Of a stretch of DNA of 64,000 nucleotides, positions 16,242 through 24,973 are shown piece after piece. The position numbers and the translations under genes are program-made. The notes beneath the pieces are model-generated. The model saw only the letters and a program-made list of their open reading frames with translations. It was not told the origin of the DNA and searched no databases. Position 1 is the first letter of the stretch; every line of letters starts with the position of its first letter. The DNA is from Kribbella rubisoli (GTDB lineage: Bacteria > Actinomycetota > Actinomycetes > Propionibacteriales > Kribbellaceae): NCBI RefSeq assembly GCF_004217145.1, contig NZ_SHKR01000011.1:2108001-2172000 (forward strand), read 5' to 3'.

Positions 16242-17200
16242 GACGCAGCCTCCTGATAACGGGCGGCCAGCTGGGCCGCGGCATCCTTCAACTCCTGCGG
16301 GCCGACGAACTCCAGGTCGCACTCGAACATCCCGAACGTCGCAGCCAGCCCGGTCCACGACCACGCGGTGAGCACGAGCCGGCAACTCGTCGGCGTGATC
16401 TCCTCGACGAACGCACCGCGCCCGGCCCACTGCGAGATGTCCGACGCCTTCGCCTGCAAGATCGCCTCGCCCCTGCACGGGTTCTGGTCCTGGCTGTGGA
16501 ACCGACTCGAGATGTACGTCGCTACGTCCGGCGCCGGGAGCTCGCGCTGGGTGAACCGCGGCCCGGTCGGCGTCTTCGGCGTCATCCGATCGACCCGGAA
16601 CGTCCGCCAGTCCTTCCGATCCAGGTCCCAGCCGACCAGGTACCAACGCCCGCCCCACGTCACCAGGTGATGTGGTTCCACCTTGCGCGGCGGCACCCAT
16701 TCGTCGGGCGCACCGGGTGACGCGTAGTCGAACCGCAGCACCTCCTGCGCACGCACCGCCATGCCGATCGCGATGAGCTTCTCCGAGTCGACCGTCGTAC
16801 GCCGGTTCGCGTACCGATCAACCGTCGTCACCTGCAACGCATCGACTCGCTGGCGCAAGCGCGCGGGCATCACCTGACGAACCGTGGCGAGCGCACGCAA
16901 CGCGCCCTCCTCGATCCCGGTGACTGTGGTCGTCGCGGTCTGCAGGGCGACTGCGACCGCGATCGCCTGGTCGTCGTCGAACAGCAGCGGCGGCAGGTCG
17001 GCCCCCGCGTCCAGGCGGTAACCGCCGTCAGGCCCCTTGCTCGCACGCACCGGGTAGCCCAGGTCGCGCAGCCGATCGACATCGCGGCGGACCGTCCGCG
17101 GGCTGACCTCGAGTCGCTCGGCGAGCAAGGCGCCCGGCCAATCGCGCCGTGCCTGCAGCAGCGACAGCAGCGCGAGGAGTCGAGCAGAGGTTTCGGACAT
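16238..17200 (-). CDS. HTH-WYL transcriptional regulator (YafY type)
   Basis: This is 320 residues. The N-terminal winged helix (about 5-58, with LEVSPRTVRRDVDRLRDLGYPV) is followed by a WYL domain with VEPHHLVTWGGRWYLVGWDLDRKDWRTFRVDR and a C-terminal WCX-like extension. WYL proteins sense ligands or nucleic acids and often regulate neighbours. It diverges from an ABC exporter operon across an 88-nt gap and is coupled to the YdeI-like gene. It resembles the second WYL regulator at 33360. Confidence 0.88.
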   Translation of the reverse strand: MSETSARLLALLSLLQARRDWPGALLAERLEVSPRTVRRDVDRLRDLGYPVRASKGPDGGYRLDAGADLPPLLFDDDQAIAVAVALQTATTTVTGIEEGALRALATVRQVMPARLRQRVDALQVTTVDRYANRRTTVDSEKLIAIGMAVRAQEVLRFDYASPGAPDEWVPPRKVEPHHLVTWGGRWYLVGWDLDRKDWRTFRVDRMTPKTPTGPRFTQRELPAPDVATYISSRFHSQDQNPCRGEAILQAKASDISQWAGRGAFVEEITPTSCRLVLTAWSWTGLAATFGMFECDLEFVGPQELKDAAAQLAARYQEAAS

Positions 17201-17288
17201 GACTTCAGCTTCGCATGAGTAAGGGACAGAACCTGACCGCTACTGCTGGAAATGTCGTGCTCATCAAGTCCAACCGAAGGAGCCAGCC

Positions 17289-18242
17289 GTGATCAGCACC
17301 CGAGCGCTCACCCGGGATTTCGTGGTGAGCCGTACCGAGACCGTGCACGCCGTCCGCGGCATCAGCCTGGACGTCGAACCCGGCGAGCTGGTCGCCGTCC
17401 TCGGCCCGAACGGTGCCGGCAAGACCACCACCCTGCGCATGCTCACGACCTTGATCACCCCGACCGCCGGCACCGCGACGGTCGCCGGGTACGACGTGAC
17501 GACGCAGCCCAGCCAGGTCCGTCGACGGATCGGGTACGTCGGCCAGGGCAACGGTGCCGGCCACACCCAACGGGTCGGCGACGAACTCCACGGGCAAGGC
17601 GTGATCTACGGCCTCGACCGTCGCGCGGCGAAGCAACGGGCCGGCGAGCTGCTCGACGCGCTGGAACTGCGGGAGCTGGCGCAGCGCAAGGTCTCGGAAC
17701 TGTCCGGTGGCCAACGTCGACGGCTCGACGTCGCGATGGGTCTCGTGCACGCGCCGTCACTGCTGTTCCTCGACGAGCCGTCGACCGGCCTCGACCCGCA
17801 GAACCGCGCGAACCTGTGGGACCACATCCTGCGGATGCGCGAGGAGCACGCGATGACGATCGTGCTGACCACGCACTACCTGGACGAGGCCGACACGATG
17901 GCCGAGCGCGTCGTCGTAGTGGACCACGGCGAGGTGATCGCCGACGACACCGCGAGTGCCCTCAAGGCCAGGCTCGCCGGCGACCGGCTCGCACTGACCG
18001 TTGCTCCTGACCACCTTTCACGACTGACAGTGCTTGCTGAGAAGTTGCCTGGCGCCCGTGAAGTGGTTGCCGTCGGCGACGAGCTGAGCATCCGGGTCGC
18101 GGACGGCCCGGCGGCGTTGCCTGAACTGATCGCAGCCGCTCAGCACGACGGCGTACCGATCGCGTCGGCGCAGGTGCATCGGCCGACTCTCGACGACGTC
18201 TTCCTCAACCTGACCGGCCGGAACCTCCGAGAGGCAGCCTGA
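17289..18242 (+). CDS. ABC exporter ATP-binding protein (DrrA type)
   Basis: This is 317 residues from GTG at 17289 with AAGGAG upstream. Walker A GPNGAGKTT (39-47), signature LSGGQ (138-142), Walker B LFLDEPS (159-165) and H-loop H196 are all intact. A C-terminal region (about 225-317) matches the DrrA-type extension that ends LDDVFLNLTG. DrrA/DrrB pairs export antibiotics or lipids. It joins the permease gene by a 1-nt overlap. Confidence 0.92.
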   Translation: MISTRALTRDFVVSRTETVHAVRGISLDVEPGELVAVLGPNGAGKTTTLRMLTTLITPTAGTATVAGYDVTTQPSQVRRRIGYVGQGNGAGHTQRVGDELHGQGVIYGLDRRAAKQRAGELLDALELRELAQRKVSELSGGQRRRLDVAMGLVHAPSLLFLDEPSTGLDPQNRANLWDHILRMREEHAMTIVLTTHYLDEADTMAERVVVVDHGEVIADDTASALKARLAGDRLALTVAPDHLSRLTVLAEKLPGAREVVAVGDELSIRVADGPAALPELIAAAQHDGVPIASAQVHRPTLDDVFLNLTGRNLREAA

Positions 18243-19042
18243 TGACCACCCTTACCGTTTCCGGGCCGGCGCTCGTTGTCGACCGACACCTGCTGCGTGA
18301 CATCCGGATCGTGATGACGCGCGAGTTGAAGCCGGTACTGCGCGACCCGTTCTCCTTGCTGTTCGGGATGATCCAGCCGCTGGTGTTCCTCGCCCTGTTC
18401 GGACCGCTGCTGTCGGGCTCGATGGGCGGGACGTTCGGCGCCGGCGTCTGGCAGTGGTTCGTCCCGTCGATCCTGGTGATGACCACGCTCTTCGGTACGT
18501 CGACCACCGGCGCGAATCTGCTGTTCGAGTTCCAGACCGGTGCGCACGAACGGATGCTGGTCACGCCGTTGTCCCGATCGTCGTTGCTGATCGGCCGCGC
18601 GCTGAAGGAGATGGTGCCGCTGTTCGGGCAGGCGGTGATCGTGATCGCGGTGATGACGCCGTTCGCGTTCGACCTGCACGTCGGCGGTGCGCTGGTCGGG
18701 CTGGCGCTGCTCGCGGTGTTCGGCGTCGGGCTCGGTTCGTTCAGCTACGCGCTGGCGATCGCGGTGCGCAAGCAGGACTGGATGTTCTGGGTCGTGCAGC
18801 AGACGTTCCTGTTCCCGTTGATGATCCTGTCCGGGATGTTGCTGCCGCTGGAGACCGGTCCGGGATGGATGCGGGTGGCATCGAAGTTCAACCCGCTGTC
18901 GTACCTCGTCGACGCCGAGCGGACCCTGTTCTCGGGCGACGTGTGGTCGAGCGCCGTGCTCTGGGGATTGGTCGCGGCGATCGTGACCGCTGCACTCGGA
19001 CTGACCGTCGGCATCCGGGCGATGCTCCGCTCGGCCGCGTGA
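18242..19042 (+). CDS. ABC-2 type exporter permease (DrrB type)
   Basis: This is 266 residues. Six hydrophobic segments are visible, and a conserved ABC-2 block lies in SYALAIAVRKQDWMFWVVQQTFLFPLMILSG. It starts within the stop codon of the ATPase gene (TGATG). The two would form a heterotetrameric drug or lipid exporter, possibly controlled by the divergent WYL regulator. Confidence 0.9.
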   Translation: MTTLTVSGPALVVDRHLLRDIRIVMTRELKPVLRDPFSLLFGMIQPLVFLALFGPLLSGSMGGTFGAGVWQWFVPSILVMTTLFGTSTTGANLLFEFQTGAHERMLVTPLSRSSLLIGRALKEMVPLFGQAVIVIAVMTPFAFDLHVGGALVGLALLAVFGVGLGSFSYALAIAVRKQDWMFWVVQQTFLFPLMILSGMLLPLETGPGWMRVASKFNPLSYLVDAERTLFSGDVWSSAVLWGLVAAIVTAALGLTVGIRAMLRSAA

Positions 19043-19135
19043 CCCAATTGAGCCAGTGGCCCGACTGGGCCGTTGTCAGCGCTGAAATTCACCTACGGTA
19101 GCGCTCAGATCACCCACCGCCCCCAAGGAGATCTG

Positions 19136-20293
19136 ATGAGGCCCCGCCCCGCCTTGCTCGCTGTCCTGACTTCGCTGGCCGCCGCCGCGCTCGCAACCTC
19201 GAGCGCGGTGGCGGCTCCGGCTCCATCCGCCGACAACGCGAAGACAGTCGTGGCCGCGACCGACACCGACGGCGACTCCCTGCCCGACGCATGGGAGACG
19301 AACGGGTACGACGCGAACGGCGACGGCGTCGTCGACGTGGACCTGCCCGCGATGGGCGCGAACCCGAAGAAGAAGGACCTGTTCGTCGAGATGGACTACA
19401 TGTCCGGCCGGCTCGCCAGTACGGCGGCGCTCGACCGGATCGTCCAGGTCTTCGCGAGCGCGCCGGTCAGCAACCCGGACGGCACGACCGGCGTCAAGAT
19501 CCACCTCGACGCAGGCGCCGCCCGCAGTGCGGCGTACAACCTGGGTGGCGGCAACCAGGTCACATACGACGCTGACCTCAACCCGTCGGCGAGCCAGACC
19601 AACGCGATCAAGGCGGCCAACTTCGCGGCGGTCCGCAAGGCGGTCTTCCACTACATGATCTGGGGAGACAGCTACGACGGCGGCTGCAGCAGCGGCCAGG
19701 CGTTCAACATCCCGAACGACACGTTCATCGTCACGGTCGGCCCGAAGTGCGCTTGGAACGCGACCGACGACACGAACGTCGGTACGTTCGTCCACGAGCT
19801 CGGCCACAACATCGGGCTGAAGCACGGCGGCACCGACAACCTGAACTACAAGCCGAACTACCTGAGCGTGATGAACTACTCGTTCCAGCTCGGCGGCGTG
19901 CTGAAGTCCGACGGCACGAAGTACTGGGGCTACTCGAACGTCCAGCCGACGTCGATCAACGAGGCCCGACCGGACGAGACCGTCGGCCTCGGCAGTCTGG
20001 GCGCAGGGTACAAGACCAGCTGGAAGTGCCCGAACGGCTCGACCCGGACCACAGCCGGCGCGGCGAACCAGCCGATCGACTGGAACTGCGACGGTGACAC
20101 CACCGACACAACCACGGCCGCGGACATCAACGGCGACAAGACCACGTCGATCCTCATCGCGCAGAACAACTGGGCGAACATCGTCTTCGGCGGCGGCGCC
20201 GTCGGTGGGGGCACGACACCCCGCACCAAGACGCCGGCGTCGGAGCTGCAGGAGATCACCCACGACGAGTGGGTCTCGCTGCAGCACAAGTAG
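19136..20293 (+). CDS. secreted metzincin-type zinc metalloprotease
   Basis: This is 385 residues from ATG at 19136 with AAGGAG upstream. A signal peptide ends near AVAAPAP (about residue 27). An aspartate-rich stretch (DTDGDSLPDAWETNG, DANGDGVVDVD) is EF-hand or thrombospondin type 3-like and probably binds calcium. The zinc site HELGHNIGLKH (H220, E221, H224, H230) is complete and the Met-turn is in SVMNYS. It should act outside the cell on proteins. A strong terminator follows. Confidence 0.88.
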   Translation: MRPRPALLAVLTSLAAAALATSSAVAAPAPSADNAKTVVAATDTDGDSLPDAWETNGYDANGDGVVDVDLPAMGANPKKKDLFVEMDYMSGRLASTAALDRIVQVFASAPVSNPDGTTGVKIHLDAGAARSAAYNLGGGNQVTYDADLNPSASQTNAIKAANFAAVRKAVFHYMIWGDSYDGGCSSGQAFNIPNDTFIVTVGPKCAWNATDDTNVGTFVHELGHNIGLKHGGTDNLNYKPNYLSVMNYSFQLGGVLKSDGTKYWGYSNVQPTSINEARPDETVGLGSLGAGYKTSWKCPNGSTRTTAGAANQPIDWNCDGDTTDTTTAADINGDKTTSILIAQNNWANIVFGGGAVGGGTTPRTKTPASELQEITHDEWVSLQHK

Positions 20294-20305
20294 TAGTCCA
20301 AGCAG

Positions 20306-20339
20306 AAGCCCTCGCACCTTCAGGTGGGCGCGAGGGCTT
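20306..20339 (+). terminator. terminator hairpin
   Basis: AAGCCCTCGC pairs with GCGAGGGCTT in a perfect 10-bp stem, with an inner ACCT/AGGT pair. It lies between the metalloprotease stop and the convergent NmrA-like gene and could serve both directions. Confidence 0.85.
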
Positions 20340-20358
20340 GTGCTTGTTCCTGGCTTGT

Positions 20359-21192
20359 TCAGACCGACCAGACTCCGGTCTTCGCGGTCTCGCGGGCCCA
20401 GTCGGTGAAGTCACGCGGCGGGCGGCCGAGGACCTGCTCGACACCGTCGGAGACGTACTCCGAGCGGTGGTTGCGGATCACCGCGAACAGGTCGCGGACC
20501 GCGTCGGCATCCTCCTGGATCAGGCCGTGCTCGATGAGTTCGGCAACGTGCGCCTCCGGCTCGAGGTCGACGTATGTGATCGGGCGGCCGGTGGCGGCGG
20601 AGAGTTCGTCGGCGATCTCGGTCATGGTGAGAGTGCGCGGGCCGGAGATCGTGAGGGTCCGGCCGACGTACGACTCGTCCAGAAGCGCCGTGGTCATCAC
20701 GTCGCCGACGTCGTTGGTGTCGATCCAGGCCTCGGCGCCGGTGCCGGCGGACAGTCGGATCTCGCCCGCGAGCACGTGGTACTGGAGGAAGTCCTCGCTG
20801 AAACCCTGCGCGAACCAAGCCGGCTGCACGACGGTCCAGTCCAGGCCGCTTGCCTTGACGACGTTCTCCAACTCGAGCTGCCCGTCGTACACGGCGAAGT
20901 CGCGACCCGGACTGCCGACGCCACGCCCGGACAGCAGGACCAGGCGGCGCAGCCCGTCGGCTTGCTCGATGAACTTCGCCGCTTGCGCGAGCCCCGTCGG
21001 TCCGACGGGCGGCGCGAGGTACGCCGTCTCCGCGCCGGCGAGCGTCGGCGCCCACGTGCTCTCGTCGTACCAGTCGAACCGCGGCTCGGTGGAGCGGGAG
21101 GCGAGGCGGTACGGGACCTGTCGAGCATCGAGTTGCGCCGCGACGCGACGGCCGGTCTTGCCTTTGCCACTGAGGATCAGTATCGGTGTCAT
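20359..21192 (-). CDS. NmrA/NAD(P)H-binding atypical SDR
   Basis: This is 277 residues. The N-terminal Rossmann motif ILSGKGKTGRRV and a downstream VQPAWFAQGFSEDF block match the NmrA-like or azoreductase-like atypical SDR group, which lacks the catalytic YxxxK. Members act as quinone or azo reductases or as redox sensors. It diverges from the AraC regulator, which is the likely controller. Confidence 0.8.
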   Translation of the reverse strand: MTPILILSGKGKTGRRVAAQLDARQVPYRLASRSTEPRFDWYDESTWAPTLAGAETAYLAPPVGPTGLAQAAKFIEQADGLRRLVLLSGRGVGSPGRDFAVYDGQLELENVVKASGLDWTVVQPAWFAQGFSEDFLQYHVLAGEIRLSAGTGAEAWIDTNDVGDVMTTALLDESYVGRTLTISGPRTLTMTEIADELSAATGRPITYVDLEPEAHVAELIEHGLIQEDADAVRDLFAVIRNHRSEYVSDGVEQVLGRPPRDFTDWARETAKTGVWSV

Positions 21193-21271
21193 GTATCAAG
21201 TTCAGCGGTCTTGAGTGAGACAAACCATGGCTATGTGACGCAATTCGATGTTCGAGGCGCTCACCATGGCG

Positions 21272-21277
21272 TACTCT
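21272..21277 (+). promoter_or_regulatory. -10 box of a leaderless promoter
   Basis: TACTCT ends 6 nt before ATG at 21284, favouring that start for the AraC gene over the in-frame ATG at 21248. Confidence 0.5.
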
Positions 21278-21283
21278 CATCGC

Positions 21284-22216
21284 ATGGACGTGCTCGACGA
21301 ACTGCTGGCCGGGACCCGTGCCCAGGACGGGGTGTTCAACCTGACGATCCTGGATCTGCCGTGGGCGCTGGAGATCCGGGACGAGGCGCCGCTCGCGCTT
21401 GCGACCCTCGTCCGCGGCTCGGGGTGGGTGACCCGCGAAGGGACCGCGCCACAACGGCTGGAGCAGGGCGACGTCGCGATCTTCACCGGTCCACAGCCGT
21501 ACGTCGTCGGCGACAGCGTGCACACCGCGCCGCAACTGCGGATCCACCCCGGCGGCATCTGCGAACCGTTGCCCGGGGCACCGGCCGACTACTCCGCACG
21601 GCTCGGCGTACGGACGTACGGCAGCCGCAAGTCCGGCGAGGTGATGGTTGCTAGCGGCACCTATCAGGTGGCCGGCGATGTCAGCCGGCGGCTGGTGACC
21701 GCGTTGCCGCCGGTGCTCGTCGTGCCGGCCGCTGCGGTCGCCGGGTCGGTGATGGAGATGATCACGAGTGAGATCCAGCGCGATGCGGTCGGGCAGCAGA
21801 CCGTGCTGGATCGATGGCTGGACCTTGCCCTGATCACCACGTTGCGAGCGTGGTTCGACCGGCCCGACTCGCACGCGCCGGGGTGGTACCAGGCGCAGAC
21901 CGATCCGGTCGCCGGTACCGCGTTGCGCTTGCTGCACGAGGATCCGGCGCACCCGTGGAACGTCACCGATCTCGCCGACAAGGTCGGGGTGTCGCGGGCC
22001 TCACTGGCCAGGCGATTCACCGCCGTGGTGGGCGAGGCGCCGATGAGCTACCTGACCGGTTGGCGGATCACGCTCGCCGCCGATCAACTCCGCTCGACCC
22101 GGGACACGGTCGAGACGATCGCCCGGCGGGTCGGCTACGCCAACGCATTCGCTTTGAGCGTTGCCTTCAAGCGGGTCCGGGGGATCACGCCTACGGACCA
22201 CCGCCGGGCGGCGTGA
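21284..22216 (+). CDS. AraC-family regulator with cupin sensor
   Basis: This is 310 residues from ATG at 21284. The N-terminal cupin_6-type domain (about 1-180, with LEQGDVAIFTGPQPYVVGD) is followed by an AraC double helix-turn-helix (about 210-308): LADKVGVSRASLARRFTAVVGEAPMSYL and IARRVGYANAFALSVAFKR. Members usually activate neighbouring oxidoreductase genes. The divergent NmrA-like gene is the natural target. Confidence 0.9.
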   Translation: MDVLDELLAGTRAQDGVFNLTILDLPWALEIRDEAPLALATLVRGSGWVTREGTAPQRLEQGDVAIFTGPQPYVVGDSVHTAPQLRIHPGGICEPLPGAPADYSARLGVRTYGSRKSGEVMVASGTYQVAGDVSRRLVTALPPVLVVPAAAVAGSVMEMITSEIQRDAVGQQTVLDRWLDLALITTLRAWFDRPDSHAPGWYQAQTDPVAGTALRLLHEDPAHPWNVTDLADKVGVSRASLARRFTAVVGEAPMSYLTGWRITLAADQLRSTRDTVETIARRVGYANAFALSVAFKRVRGITPTDHRRAA

Positions 22217-22241
22217 AAGCTTAAACGTCGAGGTTCAACGA

Positions 22242-22247
22242 TACGAT
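22242..22247 (+). promoter_or_regulatory. -10 box of a leaderless promoter
   Basis: TACGAT lies 8 nt before ATG at 22256, within the range for a leaderless start. Confidence 0.45.
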
Positions 22248-22255
22248 TGAGGCTC

Positions 22256-22774
22256 ATGGAGATCGCGTTGAGCCTCGACCAACTACGGCAGCTCAGCCTC
22301 TGGAGTGCGGACTGCGCGGAGCGGGCATTGCCTGTCTACGAGGCGGTCAGTCCCGACGATCGCCGGCCGCGCGAGGCGATCGAGGTCGCCCGTGAATTCG
22401 GTGCCGGAGGCAACAGAACGAAGGCGATCCGGACGGCTGCGTGGGGCGCCTTGAATGCGGCAGGCGAAGTAGCCGATCCGGCCGCGGAGGCTGCTGCGCG
22501 GGCAGCCGTCGCGGCGGCGGGTTCGGCGTACCTGCATCCGTTGGCGGCAGCCACCCAGGTCAAGCACATCGTCGGGGCGGCGCAGTATGCGGCGTACGCG
22601 CACGAGTTGGCGGGGCGCGATCCCGAGGCCGTCGTCAGGTGGGCGATCGAACGTGTGCCACCAGTGGTCCGGGACGTACTGCGGCGCTACCCGGACGGAA
22701 CACCCGGCCGCAGCCGGCTCGGCGAACTGCACCGCCAACTGGAGTCGGCGCTCAGGCAACCGTCGCCTTCATGA
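22256..22774 (+). CDS. putative immunity protein (Imm-5-like)
   Basis: This is 172 residues from ATG at 22256. It is almost entirely helical and alanine-rich. The pattern LWSADCAERALPVYEAVSPDDRRPREAIEVAREF resembles the start of Imm-5-like putative immunity proteins of polymorphic toxin systems. No toxin gene is visible next to it. The assignment rests on pattern memory and the biological role is uncertain. Its end overlaps the convergent hydrolase gene by 23 nt. Confidence 0.6.
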   Translation: MEIALSLDQLRQLSLWSADCAERALPVYEAVSPDDRRPREAIEVAREFGAGGNRTKAIRTAAWGALNAAGEVADPAAEAAARAAVAAAGSAYLHPLAAATQVKHIVGAAQYAAYAHELAGRDPEAVVRWAIERVPPVVRDVLRRYPDGTPGRSRLGELHRQLESALRQPSPS

Positions 22775-23441
22775 AGGCCAACGCCTGCGGCCAAGCCAGC
22801 CGGAACGCGTCCGCGTTCACTTCCTTGTCGTGCCGCGATTTGTCCGAGAACCCGTGATCCGCACCAGGGAAGTACTGCGTGAACGTCGCGCCGGCCGTCC
22901 GCGCCTGCAACACGGTCTGCAGCGTCTCGAAGTCCGAGTTCGGTACGGCGGTGTCCGCGCTCGGATAGCTCACGAGCACCGGCGCCGTGATCCCGGCCGC
23001 CTCGGCCATCGCGTCGTACTTGTGATGCGGCGGCCGATCGGACGGAACGGTCGGGTGGAACGCGACGACATTGGCGACCCGCTGGTCACGCGCCCCGAGC
23101 AGGAACGCGAACCGCCCGCCGAGACACCACCCGATCACACCGACCTTGCTGCACCCGAGCTCGTCGAAGAGGTAGTCAAGCAGCGCGCTCTGCTCGGCGA
23201 GGGCAGTGTCGTCGTCCATCTGCCGCAGCAAACCACTCAGCTCTTGCCGACTGGTGTTGTCCGTACTGAGCCCCTTGAACGGATCCCACGCCAGCGCGGT
23301 GATCCCCTCCCCCGCCAACTCATCGGCCCACGCCCGCACCTGCTCGCCGATCCCGGTAATCATCGGCAACAACAACATGCCGACCCGCCCGACCCGCGCC
23401 AGATAAGCGTCCTGCTCCCCAACCGCCACAGTCACACCCAT
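22752..23441 (-). CDS. dienelactone hydrolase family protein
   Basis: This is 229 residues. The nucleophile is a cysteine, C106 in GWCLGG, with D163 (PSADTAVP) and H196 (GADHGFSD), the Cys-Asp-His triad of dienelactone hydrolases. These enzymes open lactones in aromatic degradation, but many relatives have other ester or thioester substrates. No catechol pathway genes are nearby. Confidence 0.85.
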   Translation of the reverse strand: MGVTVAVGEQDAYLARVGRVGMLLLPMITGIGEQVRAWADELAGEGITALAWDPFKGLSTDNTSRQELSGLLRQMDDDTALAEQSALLDYLFDELGCSKVGVIGWCLGGRFAFLLGARDQRVANVVAFHPTVPSDRPPHHKYDAMAEAAGITAPVLVSYPSADTAVPNSDFETLQTVLQARTAGATFTQYFPGADHGFSDKSRHDKEVNADAFRLAWPQALAFMKATVA

Positions 23442-23450
23442 GCGCGCATC

Positions 23451-23831
23451 CTAAACGCCGACTGTTTGATGCTCCGGCTCGATGACGCCGATGACTCGCT
23501 GCTGGTCGCGGCCGTAGGGCCGGCCGAGGTACTTCATGGCGATCTGGTCGACGAGGGCCCAGCCGGCGTCGCCGTCGATCCATTCGGTGACGCGGCCGCG
23601 GATGATCACCGGCTCGTACGGGTTGTCGACGGGCGCGAGGGACAGGGCGACGCGCGGATCGCGGCGGAGGTTGTGCGCCTTCTGGGAGTCGGGACCGGTC
23701 AGGAAGATGATGCGGTCGTCGAGTGTGGTGACCCAGAGCGGGATCGAGTGCGGCGAACCGTCCGGGAGAACGGTGGCCAGGTGGGCGATCGAGTTGCTCT
23801 CGACGGCGCGGCGTACGGCGGGCTTCAACAT
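23451..23831 (-). CDS. PPOX-class F420/FMN-dependent oxidoreductase
   Basis: This is 126 residues with the split-barrel pattern: SIAHLATVLPDGSPHSIPLWV, then RIIFLTGPDSQKAHNLRRDPRVALSL. Actinobacterial members usually use F420 or FMN to reduce small substrates. It lies 12 nt downstream of the DHFR-like gene on the same strand and probably shares its transcript. Confidence 0.82.
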   Translation of the reverse strand: MLKPAVRRAVESNSIAHLATVLPDGSPHSIPLWVTTLDDRIIFLTGPDSQKAHNLRRDPRVALSLAPVDNPYEPVIIRGRVTEWIDGDAGWALVDQIAMKYLGRPYGRDQQRVIGVIEPEHQTVGV

Positions 23832-23843
23832 GGTTCTGCTCCT

Positions 23844-24434
23844 TCAGCGGACGACTGCGTAGTGGAGGTGGGTGACACCCGGCGCGGGCACTGCCTCGAC
23901 GAGGCTGAGCTGCACGTGCTCGGGCAGCTCCTGGAAGAACGGCCGGCCGCCGCCGAGCAGGATCGGCACCTGATGCAGGACGAGCTCGTCGACGAGACCG
24001 GCCTCCAGCGCTGCCGTCACAGCACCGCCGCCCATCAGACCGACGTCCTTGCCGCCTGCGATGTCGCGCGCTGCGGCGACCGCGTCCTCGATGGTGTTGG
24101 CGAGCGTCTGCTGCTCGCTGATCTCCGCCACCGGACCATGGCTCAGCACCACGAGCGGCGCCTTCGCGTGCGGACTGCCGCCGCCGAAGTGGCTGGAGTC
24201 GACGTACGTCTTGTGCCCGGCGATGACGGCGCCGACCCGGCCGGCGAGCGCGTCGAACATCGCGGCGCTCGGGGCGCTGAGCTTGAAGCCGTCGAAGACC
24301 TGGCTCGGGGTGTCGCCGTCGAAGTACCAGTCGAACAGCATCGGCGCGTCGCCGAGGCCGCGGTCCGGACCGGAGTCGCGGCCGGTGATGTATCCGTCGA
24401 CCGAGACCGCGAGGGCTGCCAAGACCTTGCTCAT
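23844..24434 (-). CDS. dihydrofolate reductase-like (RibD C-terminal fold) protein
   Basis: This is 196 residues from ATG at 24434; an alternative start is at 24443. It has the family start SKVLAALAVSVDGYI, VIAGHKTY, and a nucleotide loop DVGLMGGGAVTAALEAGLVDEL. These relatives of RibD are NADPH-dependent reductases of uncertain substrate and are commonly linked to HxlR regulators, as here. Two palindromes in the intergenic gap are candidate operators. Confidence 0.83.
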   Translation of the reverse strand: MSKVLAALAVSVDGYITGRDSGPDRGLGDAPMLFDWYFDGDTPSQVFDGFKLSAPSAAMFDALAGRVGAVIAGHKTYVDSSHFGGGSPHAKAPLVVLSHGPVAEISEQQTLANTIEDAVAAARDIAGGKDVGLMGGGAVTAALEAGLVDELVLHQVPILLGGGRPFFQELPEHVQLSLVEAVPAPGVTHLHYAVVR

Positions 24435-24455
24435 CGTTCCCACCTTCCGTTTGGA

Positions 24456-24499
24456 GTTCCTTGAGGGAACGCTAACACGTTGGGGTTCCTTCAGGGAAC
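24456..24499. promoter_or_regulatory. tandem palindromic operators for HxlR regulator
   Basis: GTTCCTTGAGGGAAC (24456-24470) and GTTCCTTCAGGGAAC (24485-24499) differ by one base and are 29 bp apart between divergent genes. The second extends to GGGGTTCC...GGAACCCC. Two matching dyads about three helical turns apart are typical of dimeric regulator sites. Confidence 0.7.
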
Positions 24500-24520
24500 C
24501 CCAATTGCTAAGCTGATTTC

Positions 24521-24973
24521 ATGCAGCGCACAGACTTCAGTGAGATGGCGTGCTCGATCGCGCGCACGCTCGACGTGATGGGCGAGCCGTGGTCGCCGCT
24601 GATCCTGCGCGACATCTTCGTCGGGATGTCGCGGTTCGAGCAGATCCAGGCGGACCTCGGGATCTCCCGCAAGGTGCTCACCGAGCGGCTGAACCATCTG
24701 GTCGACCGCGGCGTGCTGGAGCGCCGGCCGTACGACAATCGCCCGCGGTACGAGTACGTCCTGACCGGCAAGGGTCTCGAGCTGATCGACGTACTGATGG
24801 TGATGGTTGCCTGGGGCGACAAATGGCTGGCCGGCGAGGCCGGTCCGCCGGTGCTGTACCGGCACCACGCCTGCGGAGAGGTGAGCCACGTCGAGCTCAG
24901 CTGCTCCCACTGCGGCAAGCCGATGCACGCGAACGACATCGACGTACTCCCCGGGCCGGGTGCCGCCGTCTAG
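24521..24973 (+). CDS. HxlR-family transcriptional regulator
   Basis: This is 150 residues. The HxlR signature is intact: CSIARTLDVMGEPWSPLILRDIF and LGISRKVLTERLNHLVDRGVLERRPY. A C-terminal tail has HACG followed by CSHCGKPM, a possible zinc ribbon seen in several actinobacterial HxlR proteins. It probably controls the divergent DHFR-like/PPOX genes through the two palindromes upstream. Confidence 0.88.
   Translation: MQRTDFSEMACSIARTLDVMGEPWSPLILRDIFVGMSRFEQIQADLGISRKVLTERLNHLVDRGVLERRPYDNRPRYEYVLTGKGLELIDVLMVMVAWGDKWLAGEAGPPVLYRHHACGEVSHVELSCSHCGKPMHANDIDVLPGPGAAV

Noticed and set aside
22587..24464. 625-residue plus-strand open frame
   Set aside because: It has shadow composition (Arg/Asp/Val/Gln-rich, no domain) opposite three well-supported minus-strand genes.
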